In this document: in pieces, positions 1 to 8,936 of the stretch
How positions within the stretch are numbered: position 1 is the first letter of the stretch
Layout of the letters: each line of letters starts with the position of its first letter
DNA from: Hyphomicrobiaceae bacterium
GTDB lineage: Bacteria > Pseudomonadota > Alphaproteobacteria > Rhizobiales > Hyphomicrobiaceae
DNA: 64,000 bases
Assembly (NCBI GenBank): GCA_008933705.1
Contig: WBUN01000021.1
Location: 1 to 64,000 of the forward strand
Direction: 5' to 3'
Translations under genes and position numbers: made by a program
Notes under the pieces: model-generated
Database searches by the model: none
What the model saw: the letters and a program-made list of their open reading frames with translations, nothing else
What the model was told of the DNA's origin: nothing

Positions 1-104
1 ACAAATTGAAGCACTTTCGACGCCTCGCCACGCGCTACGACCGCCGAGCCTGCCACTTCCTCGCCTTTCTCTGCCTCGCTGGAGCCATGCTATGGATGCG
101 CTGA
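1..104 (+). mobile_element. IS5-family transposase, C-terminal end (cut by window edge)
   Basis: Reading from base 3, the first 99 bases encode a C-terminal peptide with KHFRRLATRYDRR followed by a hydrophobic stretch ending in LWMR and a TGA stop at 102-104. This is the typical tail of IS5-family (DDE) transposases. Only about 33 residues lie in the window, so intactness cannot be judged. The CTAG-flanked inverted repeats just downstream may be related to this element. Confidence 0.65.
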
Positions 105-117
105 ATGTCGATTCAGC

Positions 118-195
118 CTAGTGTGGTGATTCCGAAGTCCGCTACCACCGTGCGACCAGCGTCCGAAGCGGACTTCGGAATCTGAACCACATTAG
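118..195. repeat. CTAG-flanked inverted repeat (MITE-like)
   Basis: Left arm TGTGGTGATTCCGAAGTCCG begins directly after CTAG (118-121). The right arm, AGCGGACTTCGGAATC then ACCACA, ends directly before TTAG (192-195). Arms of about 20 bp flank a 30-bp centre. CTAG/TTAG fits the YTAR target of IS5-group elements, so this may be a small non-autonomous element or the outer end of the IS to its left. Confidence 0.6.
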
Positions 196-208
196 AATCA
201 TAGACTTG

Positions 209-283
209 CTAGTGTCCTTTCGATCGCGAAGTTCGTTCGGAACGTGCCGCAGATGGTGACGAACTTCGCGATCGGGACACTAG
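209..283. repeat. 75-bp CTAG-flanked MITE-like element
   Basis: The element is bounded by CTAG at 209-212 and 280-283. Its arms are TGTCC...CGATCGCGAAGTTCGT and ACGAACTTCGCGATCGGGACA, about 25 bp with a small interruption in the left arm. The right-hand CTAG supplies the TAG stop of the neighbouring MFS gene, read on the minus strand. Related elements lie at 18690 and 61893. Confidence 0.65.
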
Positions 284-1524
284 CGGGGCGTTGCCGCTGG
301 CCGCGGAGCGTGCGCGCCGGCGTTTGCCGGCAGCACGCGTCGCGCAAGCTGCAGCGCGGCCATCGCCAGCAGGGCAAATCCGGCGCCGGCCAGGAACGTT
401 GCGGGCGCACCCGCCACATCCCACAGGATGCCGGCCAGCACGCTTGAGACGAGCGTCGCCATGCCGGTCACGAGATTGAACATGCCGAAGCCGGTGCCGC
501 GCAGTTCCGCCGGGGCCGTGTCGGCAACAAGGCTGGCGAACAGGCCTTGCGTCAGCCCCATGTGCAGGCCCCAAAGCGCAATGCCGATGCCGAGCGCCAC
601 CACGCCTGTTGCGAATGCGAGCAGGATATCGGCCGCGACGAGCGTCGCGAGACCCGCAAGCAGCACGACAGGGCGACCGATTCGGTCCGATAGCGCGCCC
701 GCCGGCCAGGATGACAGCGTGTAGGCGATGTTCATCACCACCATCACGGCGGGGACCAGCGCCAAGGGAAAGCCGGCGGCCTGGGCGCGGAGGATGAGAA
801 AGGCCTCGCTGAAGCGTGCGAGGGTGAATATCGTGGCCACACCGACAATGAGCCAATAGGTCAGGCCGAGCCTCGACAACTCGGCACGCGACAGCGGTGC
901 TCGCACCGTCCGCAACTCCGCCGGGCGATCGGGCTCGCGCACGCCTACGATCAGAACGGTCACAGAGAGAAAGGCAGGAATGACCGCAATCCAGAACACG
1001 AACGTGAAATGATTGGCGGTCAGGAGCATCAAGCCGATGGCGCAGAGCGGGCCTAGCACGGCACCGACGGTATCGAGGCTCTGGCGCAAGCCGAAGCCGG
1101 CGCCGCGCAGCTCGGGCGGCGTGAGGTCGGCGACGAGGGCGTCGCGCGGTGCGCCGCGGATACCCTTTCCCACCCGATCGATGAAGCGTGCGCCCGCCAC
1201 CCACGCAACCGACGGCGCCAGCGGGAAGACGGGCTTCGTGAATGCAGCCAGGCCGTAGCCGACGACGGCCAGCACCTTGCGCTTGCCCAGACGATCGCTG
1301 AGGGCACCGGAGAAGATCTTGACCATCGAGGTGGTCGCCTCGGCTATGCCCTCGATGATGCCGACCGTCAGCGTCGATGCCCCGAGCACGGTCACGAGAT
1401 AAAGCGGCAGGAGCGCATGGATCATCTCGGACGAGATGTCCATGAGCAGGGACACGACGCCGACGGCCCACACGCCGCCCGGAATTTCGCGCCATCTCAG
1501 GAAGGAGCGACTGCCGTCAACCAT
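280..1524 (-). CDS. MFS transporter
   Basis: A polytopic inner-membrane transporter of about 414 residues. It shows the usual 12-helix hydrophobic pattern in two halves, and the loop between helices 2 and 3 carries the MFS signature GALSDRLGKRK, with a second copy GALSDRIGRP in the C-terminal half. A DRVGKGIRGAPRDA segment in the first half is typical of a bacterial MFS subfamily of unknown substrate. The ATG at 1524 is preferred over that at 1536 because GGAG lies six bases before it and nothing similar precedes 1536. The TAG stop lies in the terminal CTAG of the adjacent MITE-like repeat, so the original C-terminus may have been altered. The substrate cannot be told from sequence. Confidence 0.8.
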   Translation of the reverse strand: MVDGSRSFLRWREIPGGVWAVGVVSLLMDISSEMIHALLPLYLVTVLGASTLTVGIIEGIAEATTSMVKIFSGALSDRLGKRKVLAVVGYGLAAFTKPVFPLAPSVAWVAGARFIDRVGKGIRGAPRDALVADLTPPELRGAGFGLRQSLDTVGAVLGPLCAIGLMLLTANHFTFVFWIAVIPAFLSVTVLIVGVREPDRPAELRTVRAPLSRAELSRLGLTYWLIVGVATIFTLARFSEAFLILRAQAAGFPLALVPAVMVVMNIAYTLSSWPAGALSDRIGRPVVLLAGLATLVAADILLAFATGVVALGIGIALWGLHMGLTQGLFASLVADTAPAELRGTGFGMFNLVTGMATLVSSVLAGILWDVAGAPATFLAGAGFALLAMAALQLARRVLPANAGAHAPRPAATPR

Positions 1525-2019
1525 GAAGGGCTCCATAGCCGATGTGTGGGCGCGCAGTCTTGATTGAGATCAGCGCCGCGAGAAGGGACATTTCGTGATC
1601 GCAGCCTCCGGCGGCGCGCATGGTCGTGGGCTGTGTCGGGCGTGCCTCCATGACGGAATGCGTGGTTCAGCGGCATGCGGCCGCTTGGGCGTGCTCGTTC
1701 CTGGACACTTCGCTGTCATGATTGTGCTTGGCGCTTCCATGTATACGAGCAGAGACGGTGCCCTTCCGACCCGGCCAATCGACCGGCAACACCAAGGCGC
1801 AACCATATATGCATAGGAAATTGCTATATTTTCTGGCTCAACACGGTGTGGCGGTGTCGATGCGCGGATGCGGACAGATCACCCGCCGGCCGCTGCCGCC
1901 GCCATCGCGGCGCAAAGCGCAAGAAGGCTTGCCGGTTCGCCGCGCGGAGTTTATGGAGTAGGCTTGGTCCTAATATGACAACTGATTCATAATTCATCTA
2001 GCGTGAGAAACGGCGGGTC
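1525..2019. other. Intergenic region between divergent MFS and liv genes
   Basis: No convincing gene. It should hold the divergent promoters. TTGAT-TGAG-ATCAG at 1560-1573 resembles an FNR/FixK box with one mismatch. A more AT-rich stretch at 1805-1845 precedes the ABC operon by about 180 bp. Confidence 0.4.
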
Positions 2020-2767
2020 GTGAGCAACGAGTACATCCTGCAGACCAGCGGGCTGACCAAGGACTTCAAGGGGTTCACCGCGGTCAAGAATGTCGACCTC
2101 AACGTTCGCCGGGGCAGCATCCATGCCCTCATCGGCCCTAACGGCGCCGGCAAGACGACCTGCTTCAACCTGATTACCAAGTTCCTGCAGCCGACGGCCG
2201 GCAGGATCCTCTACAAGGGTCGGGATATCACCAGGGCCGCGCCGCACGCGGTCGCCCGCCTCGGTCTTGTGCGCTCATTCCAGATCTCCGCGGTCTTTCC
2301 GCATCTGTCCGTGCTCGAGAACGTGCGGGTCGCGCTGCAGCGCACGCTCGGCACGTCCTATCACTTCTGGCGGCCGGAAAGCTCCGTCGAGGTCTTGAAT
2401 GAGCGCGCGCTGGAGCTTCTGGATGCCGTAGGGGTCAAGGCGTTCGCCGCCTTGCCGGCCGTGGAGCTGCCATATGGACGCAAGCGCGCGCTCGAGATCG
2501 CCACGACGCTTGCTCTCGATCCCGAGGTGCTGCTCCTGGACGAGCCGATGGCCGGCATGGGGGTGGAGGACATCCAGCGCACCTCGTCACTGATCCGCCG
2601 CGTCGCGAAGGATCGCACGGTGCTCATGGTGGAGCACAATCTCTCCGTCGTTGCCGACCTTTCAGACCGGCTCACCGTGCTCGCGCGCGGGGAGGTGCTG
2701 GCTGAAGGAACCTACGCGGAAGTATCGCGGAATCCGCAGGTGATCGAGGCCTACATGGGTACAGGTC

Positions 2768-2775
<8 letters not shown>
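2020..2775 (+). CDS. livG: ABC transporter ATP-binding protein, LivG-type
   Basis: Cytoplasmic ATPase of a branched-chain-amino-acid-type (HAAT family) importer, 251 residues. Walker A GPNGAGKT is at residues 39-46, the ABC signature is the LivG-style variant LPYGRKRALEIA rather than LSGG, and Walker B is VLLLDEP followed by MAGM. The last 20-30 residues, ending in EAYMG, match the LivG C-terminal helix. The start is GTG at 2020, preceded by a purine-rich site. It is the first gene of a five-gene operon and overlaps livF by 8 bp. The HAAT family carries amino acids but also urea, amides and aromatic acids, so the real substrate is open. Confidence 0.9.
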
Positions 2776-3472
<697 letters not shown>

Positions 3473-3491
3473 GCAAGGAAAGGGAAAGACG

Positions 3492-4718
3492 ATGCGATTT
3501 AGTGCAAGAGCGCTGTTGGCTGCAGCGGTGACGGCCATCTGTGCCGGTGCCGGAGCCGCTCAGGCGCAGTACTCCGACGGGGTCATCAAGATCGGCGTCA
3601 TGAACGACCAGTCGGGGCTCTACGCCGATCTTACCGGGCAGGGCTCGGTGTGGGCCGCAAAGAAGGCGGTCGAGGACTTCTGCAAGGCCACCAAGTGCCA
3701 CGACAAGATCGAGGTCGTGTTCGCCGATCACCAGAACAAGCCCGACATCGGCTCCAACGTCGTGCGGCAGTGGTACGATGTCGACAAGGTCGACGTGGTC
3801 GTGGACGTGCCGACATCCTCGGTCGCGCTCGCCGTCAACAACATCACGAAGGAAAAGAACAAGGTCTTCCTTGTGTCGGGTGCCGCAACCTCGGACCTCT
3901 CCGGCAAGGCCTGCACGCCGAATACGATCCACTGGACCTATGACACCTGGGCGCTGGCCAACGGCACCGGCAACGCGATCGTCAAGACCGGCGGAAACAC
4001 GTGGTTCTTCCTCACAGCCGACTACGCCTTCGGCCACGCGCTCGAGCGCGACACCGAGGCCGTGGTGCTGAAGAGCGGCGGCAAGGTCCTGGGCAAGGTG
4101 CGCCATCCCTTCCCTGGCCAGGACTTCTCGTCCTTCCTGCTGCAGGCACAGGCCTCCAAGGCCAAGATCATCGGTCTTGCCAACGCCGGCGGCGACACGA
4201 TCAACTCCATCAAGCAGGCTGCCGAGTTCGGCATTGTTGCGGGTGGCCAGAACCTCGCCGGCCTGCTGGTCTTCATCACCGACGTGCATGCGCTCGGGCT
4301 GAAGACGGCGCAGGGCCTCATCTTCACGGAGTCCTGGTACTGGGACACGAACGACGCCAACCGTGCGTTCGCCAAGGAGTTCGCTGCCGCCAACAAGGGC
4401 AACCACCCGACCATGATCCAGGCCGGCGTCTACTCGGCCGTGACCCACTATCTCAAGGCCGTGCATGAGCTGAAGTCGGATGCCGATGGCGCCGCCGTCG
4501 TCGCCAAGATGAAAGCCACGCCGACCGACGACAAGCTGTTCGGCAAGGGATCGATCCGTCCCGACGGTCGCAAGATCCACGACATGCTGCTCCTCGAGGT
4601 CAAGAAGCCGGAGGAGAGCAAGGCACCGTGGGACTACTACAAGGTGCGCGCAACCATCCCCGCGGCCGAGGCGTTCCGGCCGATCGATCAGGGTGGGTGC
4701 CCGCTGGTGAAGAAGTAA
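3492..4718 (+). CDS. ABC transporter substrate-binding protein (Peripla_BP_6)
   Basis: Periplasmic binding protein of 408 residues. A Sec signal peptide (MRFSARALLAAAVTAICAG, then a cleavage site near AQAQ) is followed by the start of the mature domain, IKIGVMNDQSGLYADL, the usual beginning of type-I periplasmic binding proteins of the LivJ/AmiC group. The start at 3492 is chosen because it gives the signal peptide; a longer frame to 3420 would run through livF. It sits third in the operon and is followed by a strong hairpin at 4734-4761, a common arrangement that raises binding-protein mRNA over that of the permeases. The ligand is unknown. Confidence 0.87.
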   Translation: MRFSARALLAAAVTAICAGAGAAQAQYSDGVIKIGVMNDQSGLYADLTGQGSVWAAKKAVEDFCKATKCHDKIEVVFADHQNKPDIGSNVVRQWYDVDKVDVVVDVPTSSVALAVNNITKEKNKVFLVSGAATSDLSGKACTPNTIHWTYDTWALANGTGNAIVKTGGNTWFFLTADYAFGHALERDTEAVVLKSGGKVLGKVRHPFPGQDFSSFLLQAQASKAKIIGLANAGGDTINSIKQAAEFGIVAGGQNLAGLLVFITDVHALGLKTAQGLIFTESWYWDTNDANRAFAKEFAAANKGNHPTMIQAGVYSAVTHYLKAVHELKSDADGAAVVAKMKATPTDDKLFGKGSIRPDGRKIHDMLLLEVKKPEESKAPWDYYKVRATIPAAEAFRPIDQGGCPLVKK

Positions 4719-4733
4719 GCCGCAGACCATGCG

Positions 4734-4761
4734 ATCCCAGCCGGCCTCAGCCGGCTGGGAT
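4734..4761 (+). promoter_or_regulatory. Intercistronic hairpin between binding-protein and permease genes
   Basis: A perfect 12-bp stem, ATCCCAGCCGGC / GCCGGCTGGGAT, with a 4-nt loop CTCA lies 15 bp after the binding-protein stop. There is no run of T, so it is more likely an mRNA stabiliser or partial terminator than a full terminator. It sits 27 bp before the livH start. Confidence 0.75.
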
Positions 4762-4788
4762 ACATTCGTTGGGAAGGGATGCGCGCCC

Positions 4789-5670
4789 ATGTTCGATTTG
4801 ATCGGCGTTCCGCCGCAGGCGCTGTTCGGCCAGTTGCTGCTGGGCCTGATCAACGGCGCGTTCTATGCGCTGCTGTCTCTGGGACTCGCCGTCATTTTCG
4901 GCCTGATGAACGTCATCAATTTCACGCACGGCGCCCAGTACATGATGGGCGCCTTCTGCTCCTACATGCTGCTCACCTATTTCGGCATCCCCTACTGGGG
5001 CGCGCTGGTGCTCGTTCCGATCATCGTCGGCGCCACGGGCATCATCATCGAGCGGCTGTTCATCTCGCGCCTGTATCACCTCGATCATCTCTACGGTCTG
5101 CTGCTTACGTTCGGGCTGGCGCTCATCATTGAAGGCATGTTCCGCAAGCAGTTCGGCTCGTCCGGCCTGCCCTATACCAACCCGATCCCCGGGGGCACCA
5201 ATCTCGGCTTCATGTTCCTGCCCTACTACCGCGCGTGGGTGGTGGTGTCCTCTCTCGTCGTGTGCCTCGGCACCTGGTTCATGATCGAGAAGACGCAGCT
5301 CGGCTCCTACCTGCGTGCCGCCACCGAGCGCCCGGATCTGGTGCAGGCCTTCGGCATCAACGTGCCGCGCATGATCACGCTGACCTATGGTTTCGGCGTC
5401 GGCCTCGCCGCGCTGGCTGGCGTGCTGGCGGCGCCCATATACTCAGTCAATCCGATCATGGGTGCGAACCTCATCATCGTCGTGTTCGCCGTCGTCGTGA
5501 TCGGCGGCATGGGCTCGATTCTCGGCTCCATCATCACCGGCTTCGGGCTGGGCGTGATCGAGGGCCTCACCAAGGTGTTCTATCCGGAAGCTTCCAACAC
5601 GGTCATCTTCATCATCATGGCGATCGTGCTCATGCTGCGGCCGCAGGGCCTGTTCGGAACCCCGAAATAA
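4789..5670 (+). CDS. livH: ABC transporter permease, LivH-type
   Basis: Inner-membrane subunit of 293 residues with about eight hydrophobic segments. The conserved pattern GLMNVINFTHGAQYMMGAF near residues 37-55 is the LivH hallmark (N-x-AHG/THG-x-x-MxGA). ERPDLVQAFGINVPR in the cytoplasmic loop is the EAA-like coupling segment that contacts the ATPases. The ATG at 4789 is chosen because it begins directly with the first amphipathic and membrane segment; an in-frame upstream ATG at 4729 lies ahead of the hairpin and would add a non-conserved leader. livM follows after 10 bp. Confidence 0.9.
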   Translation: MFDLIGVPPQALFGQLLLGLINGAFYALLSLGLAVIFGLMNVINFTHGAQYMMGAFCSYMLLTYFGIPYWGALVLVPIIVGATGIIIERLFISRLYHLDHLYGLLLTFGLALIIEGMFRKQFGSSGLPYTNPIPGGTNLGFMFLPYYRAWVVVSSLVVCLGTWFMIEKTQLGSYLRAATERPDLVQAFGINVPRMITLTYGFGVGLAALAGVLAAPIYSVNPIMGANLIIVVFAVVVIGGMGSILGSIITGFGLGVIEGLTKVFYPEASNTVIFIIMAIVLMLRPQGLFGTPK

Positions 5671-5680
5671 GAGAGAGCGC

Positions 5681-6673
5681 ATGGCAGGTCGCATGAATCG
5701 GGATATGCAGGCGTTCGTTGCGCTGATGGCGCTCGGCCTCGTCGCGCCGCTCATGATCTATCCCGTCTTTCTCATGAAGGTGCTGTGCTTTGCGCTGTTC
5801 GCCTGCGCCTTCAACCTGCTGATCGGCTACGTCGGCTTGCTGTCTTTCGGGCATGCGATGTTCTTCGGCTTTGCGGCCTACATATCGGGGCACACCGTCA
5901 AGGTGTTGGGCTGGCCGACGGAGTTCGGCATCCTGGCCGGCACCGCTGTTGCCGCGGGCCTCGGCCTCGTCGCCGGGGCCATCGCCATTCGCCGGCAGGG
6001 CATCTATTTCGCCATGGTCACCCTGGCGCTGGCGCAGATGGTCTTCTTCTTCTGCCTTCAGGCCAAGTTCACGGGCGGCGAGGACGGCATCCAGGCCATC
6101 CCGCGCCGACCGCTGTTCGGCGTTCTCGGCATCACCAACGATTTCGTCTTCTACTATGTCGTGCTGGCGATCTTTGCGATCGGCTTCCTCATCATATACC
6201 GCACGATCCATTCGCCGTTCGGGCAGGTCCTCAAGGCCATCCGCGAGAACGAGGCGCGTGCGATCTCGCTCGGCTATGCCGTGGACCGCTTCAAGCTGAT
6301 CGCGTTCGTTCTGTCCGCCGCCCTTGCCGGGCTCGCCGGCGCCACCAAGGCCATCGTGTTCCAGCTCGCCTCGCTCACCGACGTGACCTGGCAGATGTCG
6401 GGCGAGGTGGTGCTGATGACGCTGGTCGGCGGCATGGGCACGGTATTCGGCCCCATCGTCGGCGCGGCAGTCATCATCTCGATGCAAAACTATCTGGCGG
6501 GCTTCGGCGAGTGGGTGCTCGTCATTCAGGGAGCGATCTTCGTAGTCACCGTGCTCCTGTTCCGGCGCGGCATCGTCGGCGAGATCCTCGCTTTCATCGG
6601 CCGCGCCCGCGCCAGCAGCGCTGCCGAGCAGCAGGAAGTCGTTGCTGATCGGCAGGTCGAGGCGGGCGGGTAG
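5681..6673 (+). CDS. livM: ABC transporter permease, LivM-type
   Basis: Second membrane subunit, 330 residues, with roughly ten hydrophobic segments. YVGLLSFGHAMFFGFAAY near residues 50-67 is the LivM signature and IRENEARAISLGYAVDRFK is the coupling loop. GGMGTVFGPIVGA in the last third is also family-typical. The C-terminus carries a charged tail after the last membrane segment. It is the final gene of the importer operon; the next gene runs convergently and ends 31 bp downstream. Confidence 0.9.
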   Translation: MAGRMNRDMQAFVALMALGLVAPLMIYPVFLMKVLCFALFACAFNLLIGYVGLLSFGHAMFFGFAAYISGHTVKVLGWPTEFGILAGTAVAAGLGLVAGAIAIRRQGIYFAMVTLALAQMVFFFCLQAKFTGGEDGIQAIPRRPLFGVLGITNDFVFYYVVLAIFAIGFLIIYRTIHSPFGQVLKAIRENEARAISLGYAVDRFKLIAFVLSAALAGLAGATKAIVFQLASLTDVTWQMSGEVVLMTLVGGMGTVFGPIVGAAVIISMQNYLAGFGEWVLVIQGAIFVVTVLLFRRGIVGEILAFIGRARASSAAEQQEVVADRQVEAGG

Positions 6674-6704
6674 CTGGCGCTCACGTCAAGGGCGCCGCTT
6701 TCGT

Positions 6705-8129
6705 TCATGCGATGCGGATCACGCCCATCATGCCGCTCTCCTGGTGCTCCAGGATGTGGCAGTGGAACATCCAGTCTCCAGGATTGTCGGCAACGAACGC
6801 GATCTCCACGCGCTCGCGAGGCGCCATGAGCACCGTGTCCTGCCACTCCCGGTGCTGGGTTGGAGCGCCGTTGCGGCTGATGACCCGAAACGAATGGCCG
6901 TGCAGGTGCATGGGGTGATGCCAGGCGGTCTCGTTGTTCATGGCCAGCACGCAGGATCTGCCGCGCTTGAGCGCGAGCATCGGCTCCATCACGTGGCCCA
7001 CCACGGCCTTGCCGTTGACGAACCAGATCTTGCCGCTGCGCATCATCTCCATCATGTTCATGCCGCCCATGCGGCCGGGGTCGCGCATCATCATCTGGCC
7101 CATCATGCCGCCGTTGAACGTCACCTCGTGGCGCTCGGCGTTCGCGATGTCGGGCTCGGGCATGGTGTTGGCGGGAAGCACGATGGCCCCGTCGAGCGGG
7201 CGATCGCGCAGGGGCTCGCTGGCATAGGCCAGGTCCACGAGCCGATAGGCAAGATTGCGGTAGAAGCTGTCGACGATCTGGAAGGTCTGGCCGGGCTTGC
7301 CGGTCATGTCGACGATGAGATCGATGCGCATCGCCGGGCCAAGGACCACGGAGCCGTCGGCCGGCGCGTGCGGGGCCACAGGCTGGCCGTCGTAGGCGAT
7401 GACCATCGGCTGATGGCCCGAGAAGTTCAGTCCGAAGATGCGGGCGTTGGCGGCATTGATCAGGCGAAGCCGTATGCGCTCGCCGCTGCGCACGGCAAAG
7501 GTCTCGGGCACCTTGCCATTGATCGTCACCGTGTTGCCGATGCGGCCGTTGTGGCTCATGTCGCGCAGGCTGCGGAAGTCGCCGCTGATCTGCGCATCGG
7601 GCAGCAGGCGCCAGTCGGACAGCACCCAAACGATGTCGCGATCGACCACGAGCGGCGTGCGCTCCTCGACGATGAACGCACCGGAAAGACCTCGGCCCAT
7701 CTGCTCGAAGCTGCGCTGGTGCGGGTGATACCAATAGGTGCCGGCATCGGGGACGACGAAATCGTAGAGAAACGCTCCACCCGGTGCGATCGGGTGCTGC
7801 GTGAGGTGCGGCACGCCGTCCATGGCATTGGGAAGCCGTATGCCGTGGAAGTGAACGGTGGTCTCCTCCGCCAGTTGGTTTTCGACCGCGATCCTGACGC
7901 GGTCGCCCTGGCGGACGCGGAGTTCCGGCCCCGGCACGGCACTGTTGTAGGCCCACACGGCGGTCTCGGGAGTGTGGCCGCCGACGAGCGGCAGCTTGGC
8001 CGCCCTCGCAATCAGCTTCAGGTCCGTCGCGGCGAATACGTTGTGTGGCAACAGGCCGGCCATCGTCAGCCCTGCCGCGCCGCGCAGCAGCGAGCGGCGC
8101 GTCAGCTTGGTTGCGCGGTTCTCGAACAT
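6705..8129 (-). CDS. Multicopper oxidase, Tat-exported (CueO/CopA-like)
   Basis: Periplasmic blue-copper oxidase of 474 residues, probably oxidising Cu(I). The N-terminus has a twin-arginine signal (TRRSLLRGAAG). Copper-ligand motifs appear in order: FHGIRLP and YHPHQRS in domain 1, HPMHLHGHSF and FHCHILEHQESGMM in domain 3. A Met-rich stretch with NGGMMGQMMM and further Met pairs lies just before the last cupredoxin domain, as in the Cu-binding Met-rich region of copper-efflux oxidases. Start ATG at 8129 is chosen for its position just before the Tat signal and its GAGGAC site; an in-frame start at 8195 would add 22 non-conserved residues. Two small secreted Cys/His proteins lie directly upstream on the same strand. 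Confidence 0.88.
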   Translation of the reverse strand: MFENRATKLTRRSLLRGAAGLTMAGLLPHNVFAATDLKLIARAAKLPLVGGHTPETAVWAYNSAVPGPELRVRQGDRVRIAVENQLAEETTVHFHGIRLPNAMDGVPHLTQHPIAPGGAFLYDFVVPDAGTYWYHPHQRSFEQMGRGLSGAFIVEERTPLVVDRDIVWVLSDWRLLPDAQISGDFRSLRDMSHNGRIGNTVTINGKVPETFAVRSGERIRLRLINAANARIFGLNFSGHQPMVIAYDGQPVAPHAPADGSVVLGPAMRIDLIVDMTGKPGQTFQIVDSFYRNLAYRLVDLAYASEPLRDRPLDGAIVLPANTMPEPDIANAERHEVTFNGGMMGQMMMRDPGRMGGMNMMEMMRSGKIWFVNGKAVVGHVMEPMLALKRGRSCVLAMNNETAWHHPMHLHGHSFRVISRNGAPTQHREWQDTVLMAPRERVEIAFVADNPGDWMFHCHILEHQESGMMGVIRIA

Positions 8130-8195
8130 ATTGGCGTCCTCATCGGGAAGCGGCAGGCCCGCGGCATTGACGCTGCGAGCCCGCCTTGAGCTCAC

Positions 8196-8330
8196 CTACC
8201 TGCCATTCGGACAGGGACTGGTGCCACAGGGACCGAGGCTGTGGCTGGTGTTGTGATGCGCGCTGGCACTGCCTGCGGTCACACCGTAGAGGCTCAGGGC
8301 CAGCATGGCCACTGCCACGAGATATTTCAT
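8196..8330 (-). CDS. 44-aa secreted Cys/His peptide
   Basis: A short frame with a clear signal peptide (MKYLVAVAMLALSLYGVTAG, then SASA) followed by a mature tail of about 20 residues beginning HHNTSH and containing two cysteines (PCGTSPCPNG). A good ribosome-binding site, AAGTAGG, lies directly before the ATG at 8330. The gene ends 66 bp before the multicopper oxidase start and reads in the same direction, which suggests an operon. The mature peptide has His and Cys suited to copper binding. No family is recognised; a copper-related periplasmic role is inferred from context. Confidence 0.6.
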   Translation of the reverse strand: MKYLVAVAMLALSLYGVTAGSASAHHNTSHSLGPCGTSPCPNGR

Positions 8331-8459
8331 CCTACTTGCTCCATTGATTGTCGATTGTCTCGGCGCAAGCGCGTCGACGAGCTTGCCTTTGCGATCGAGG
8401 CGGACGCCGCCGCGCGCCGGCGGTTCGCCAGCCGCGACGCTGTCCGTCTTCTCCCGAGA

Positions 8460-8801
8460 CTAGGAGCGCGGAGGTGGTGGATCCGGTGTCGGCCAGAATG
8501 AAGCCGGCGATGGCGAAGCCGGAGCTACGAGGCGCGTCGGCGGCCAAAGCACGGGATGAATCCCCTCAGCCGACATCGCCGGCCCGTTGTGGCATTTCAG
8601 CGTGCAAACGCCGATCGCGCACTTGTGGGCGGCATGACAGCAGCGGCAATCATCGCTGGAAGCATCATCGCCCGATGCGCTCATGCTCATTTCGGCGTTG
8701 GCAAAGTGCGTCATCGCTGCTCCGGCGGCAGCCGGCAGGATGCTCACGCTCAGAGCAAGCACGCTCGCAAGGATCAGCCGAATGATGCGCATCGCGCGCA
8801 T
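8460..8801 (-). CDS. Small secreted Cys-rich protein
   Basis: About 113 residues with a signal peptide (IIRLILASVLALSVSILPAA) and a mature region containing HFANAEMSM, a Cys-rich centre (DCRCCHAAHKC, then GVCTLKCHN) and a Pro-rich tail. Six cysteines and several His suggest a metal-binding periplasmic or membrane-associated protein of the kind often found beside copper genes. It lies upstream of the 44-aa peptide and the multicopper oxidase on the same strand, with 129 bp to the next gene. The start is uncertain: ATG at 8801 or 8792, or TTG at 8828 after a GAAGG site. The family is not recognised with certainty. Confidence 0.6.
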   Translation of the reverse strand: MRAMRIIRLILASVLALSVSILPAAAGAAMTHFANAEMSMSASGDDASSDDCRCCHAAHKCAIGVCTLKCHNGPAMSAEGIHPVLWPPTRLVAPASPSPASFWPTPDPPPPRS

Positions 8802-8936
8802 GATTGCGGTGCGGTTCCGCAGCGTCAATTCAAACCTTCGTGCTGTCGGAGTGACCGTGCCGGCGACATCTGATCGAGGCTGGCGCGCTGCGTCATCGTC
8901 AGGCCGGTGGGTGCGGCGTGCTGACCTGGATCTGCG

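Noticed and set aside
209-1495. Long minus-strand open frame of 428 codons across the MFS gene
   Set aside because: Arg/Gly/Ala-rich product without domain; it is a shadow of the MFS gene, as is usual in GC-rich DNA.
1560-1573. TTGAT-TGAG-ATCAG as an FNR box for the MFS gene
   Set aside because: One mismatch, and the spacing would put the transcription start on the start codon; kept only as a remark.
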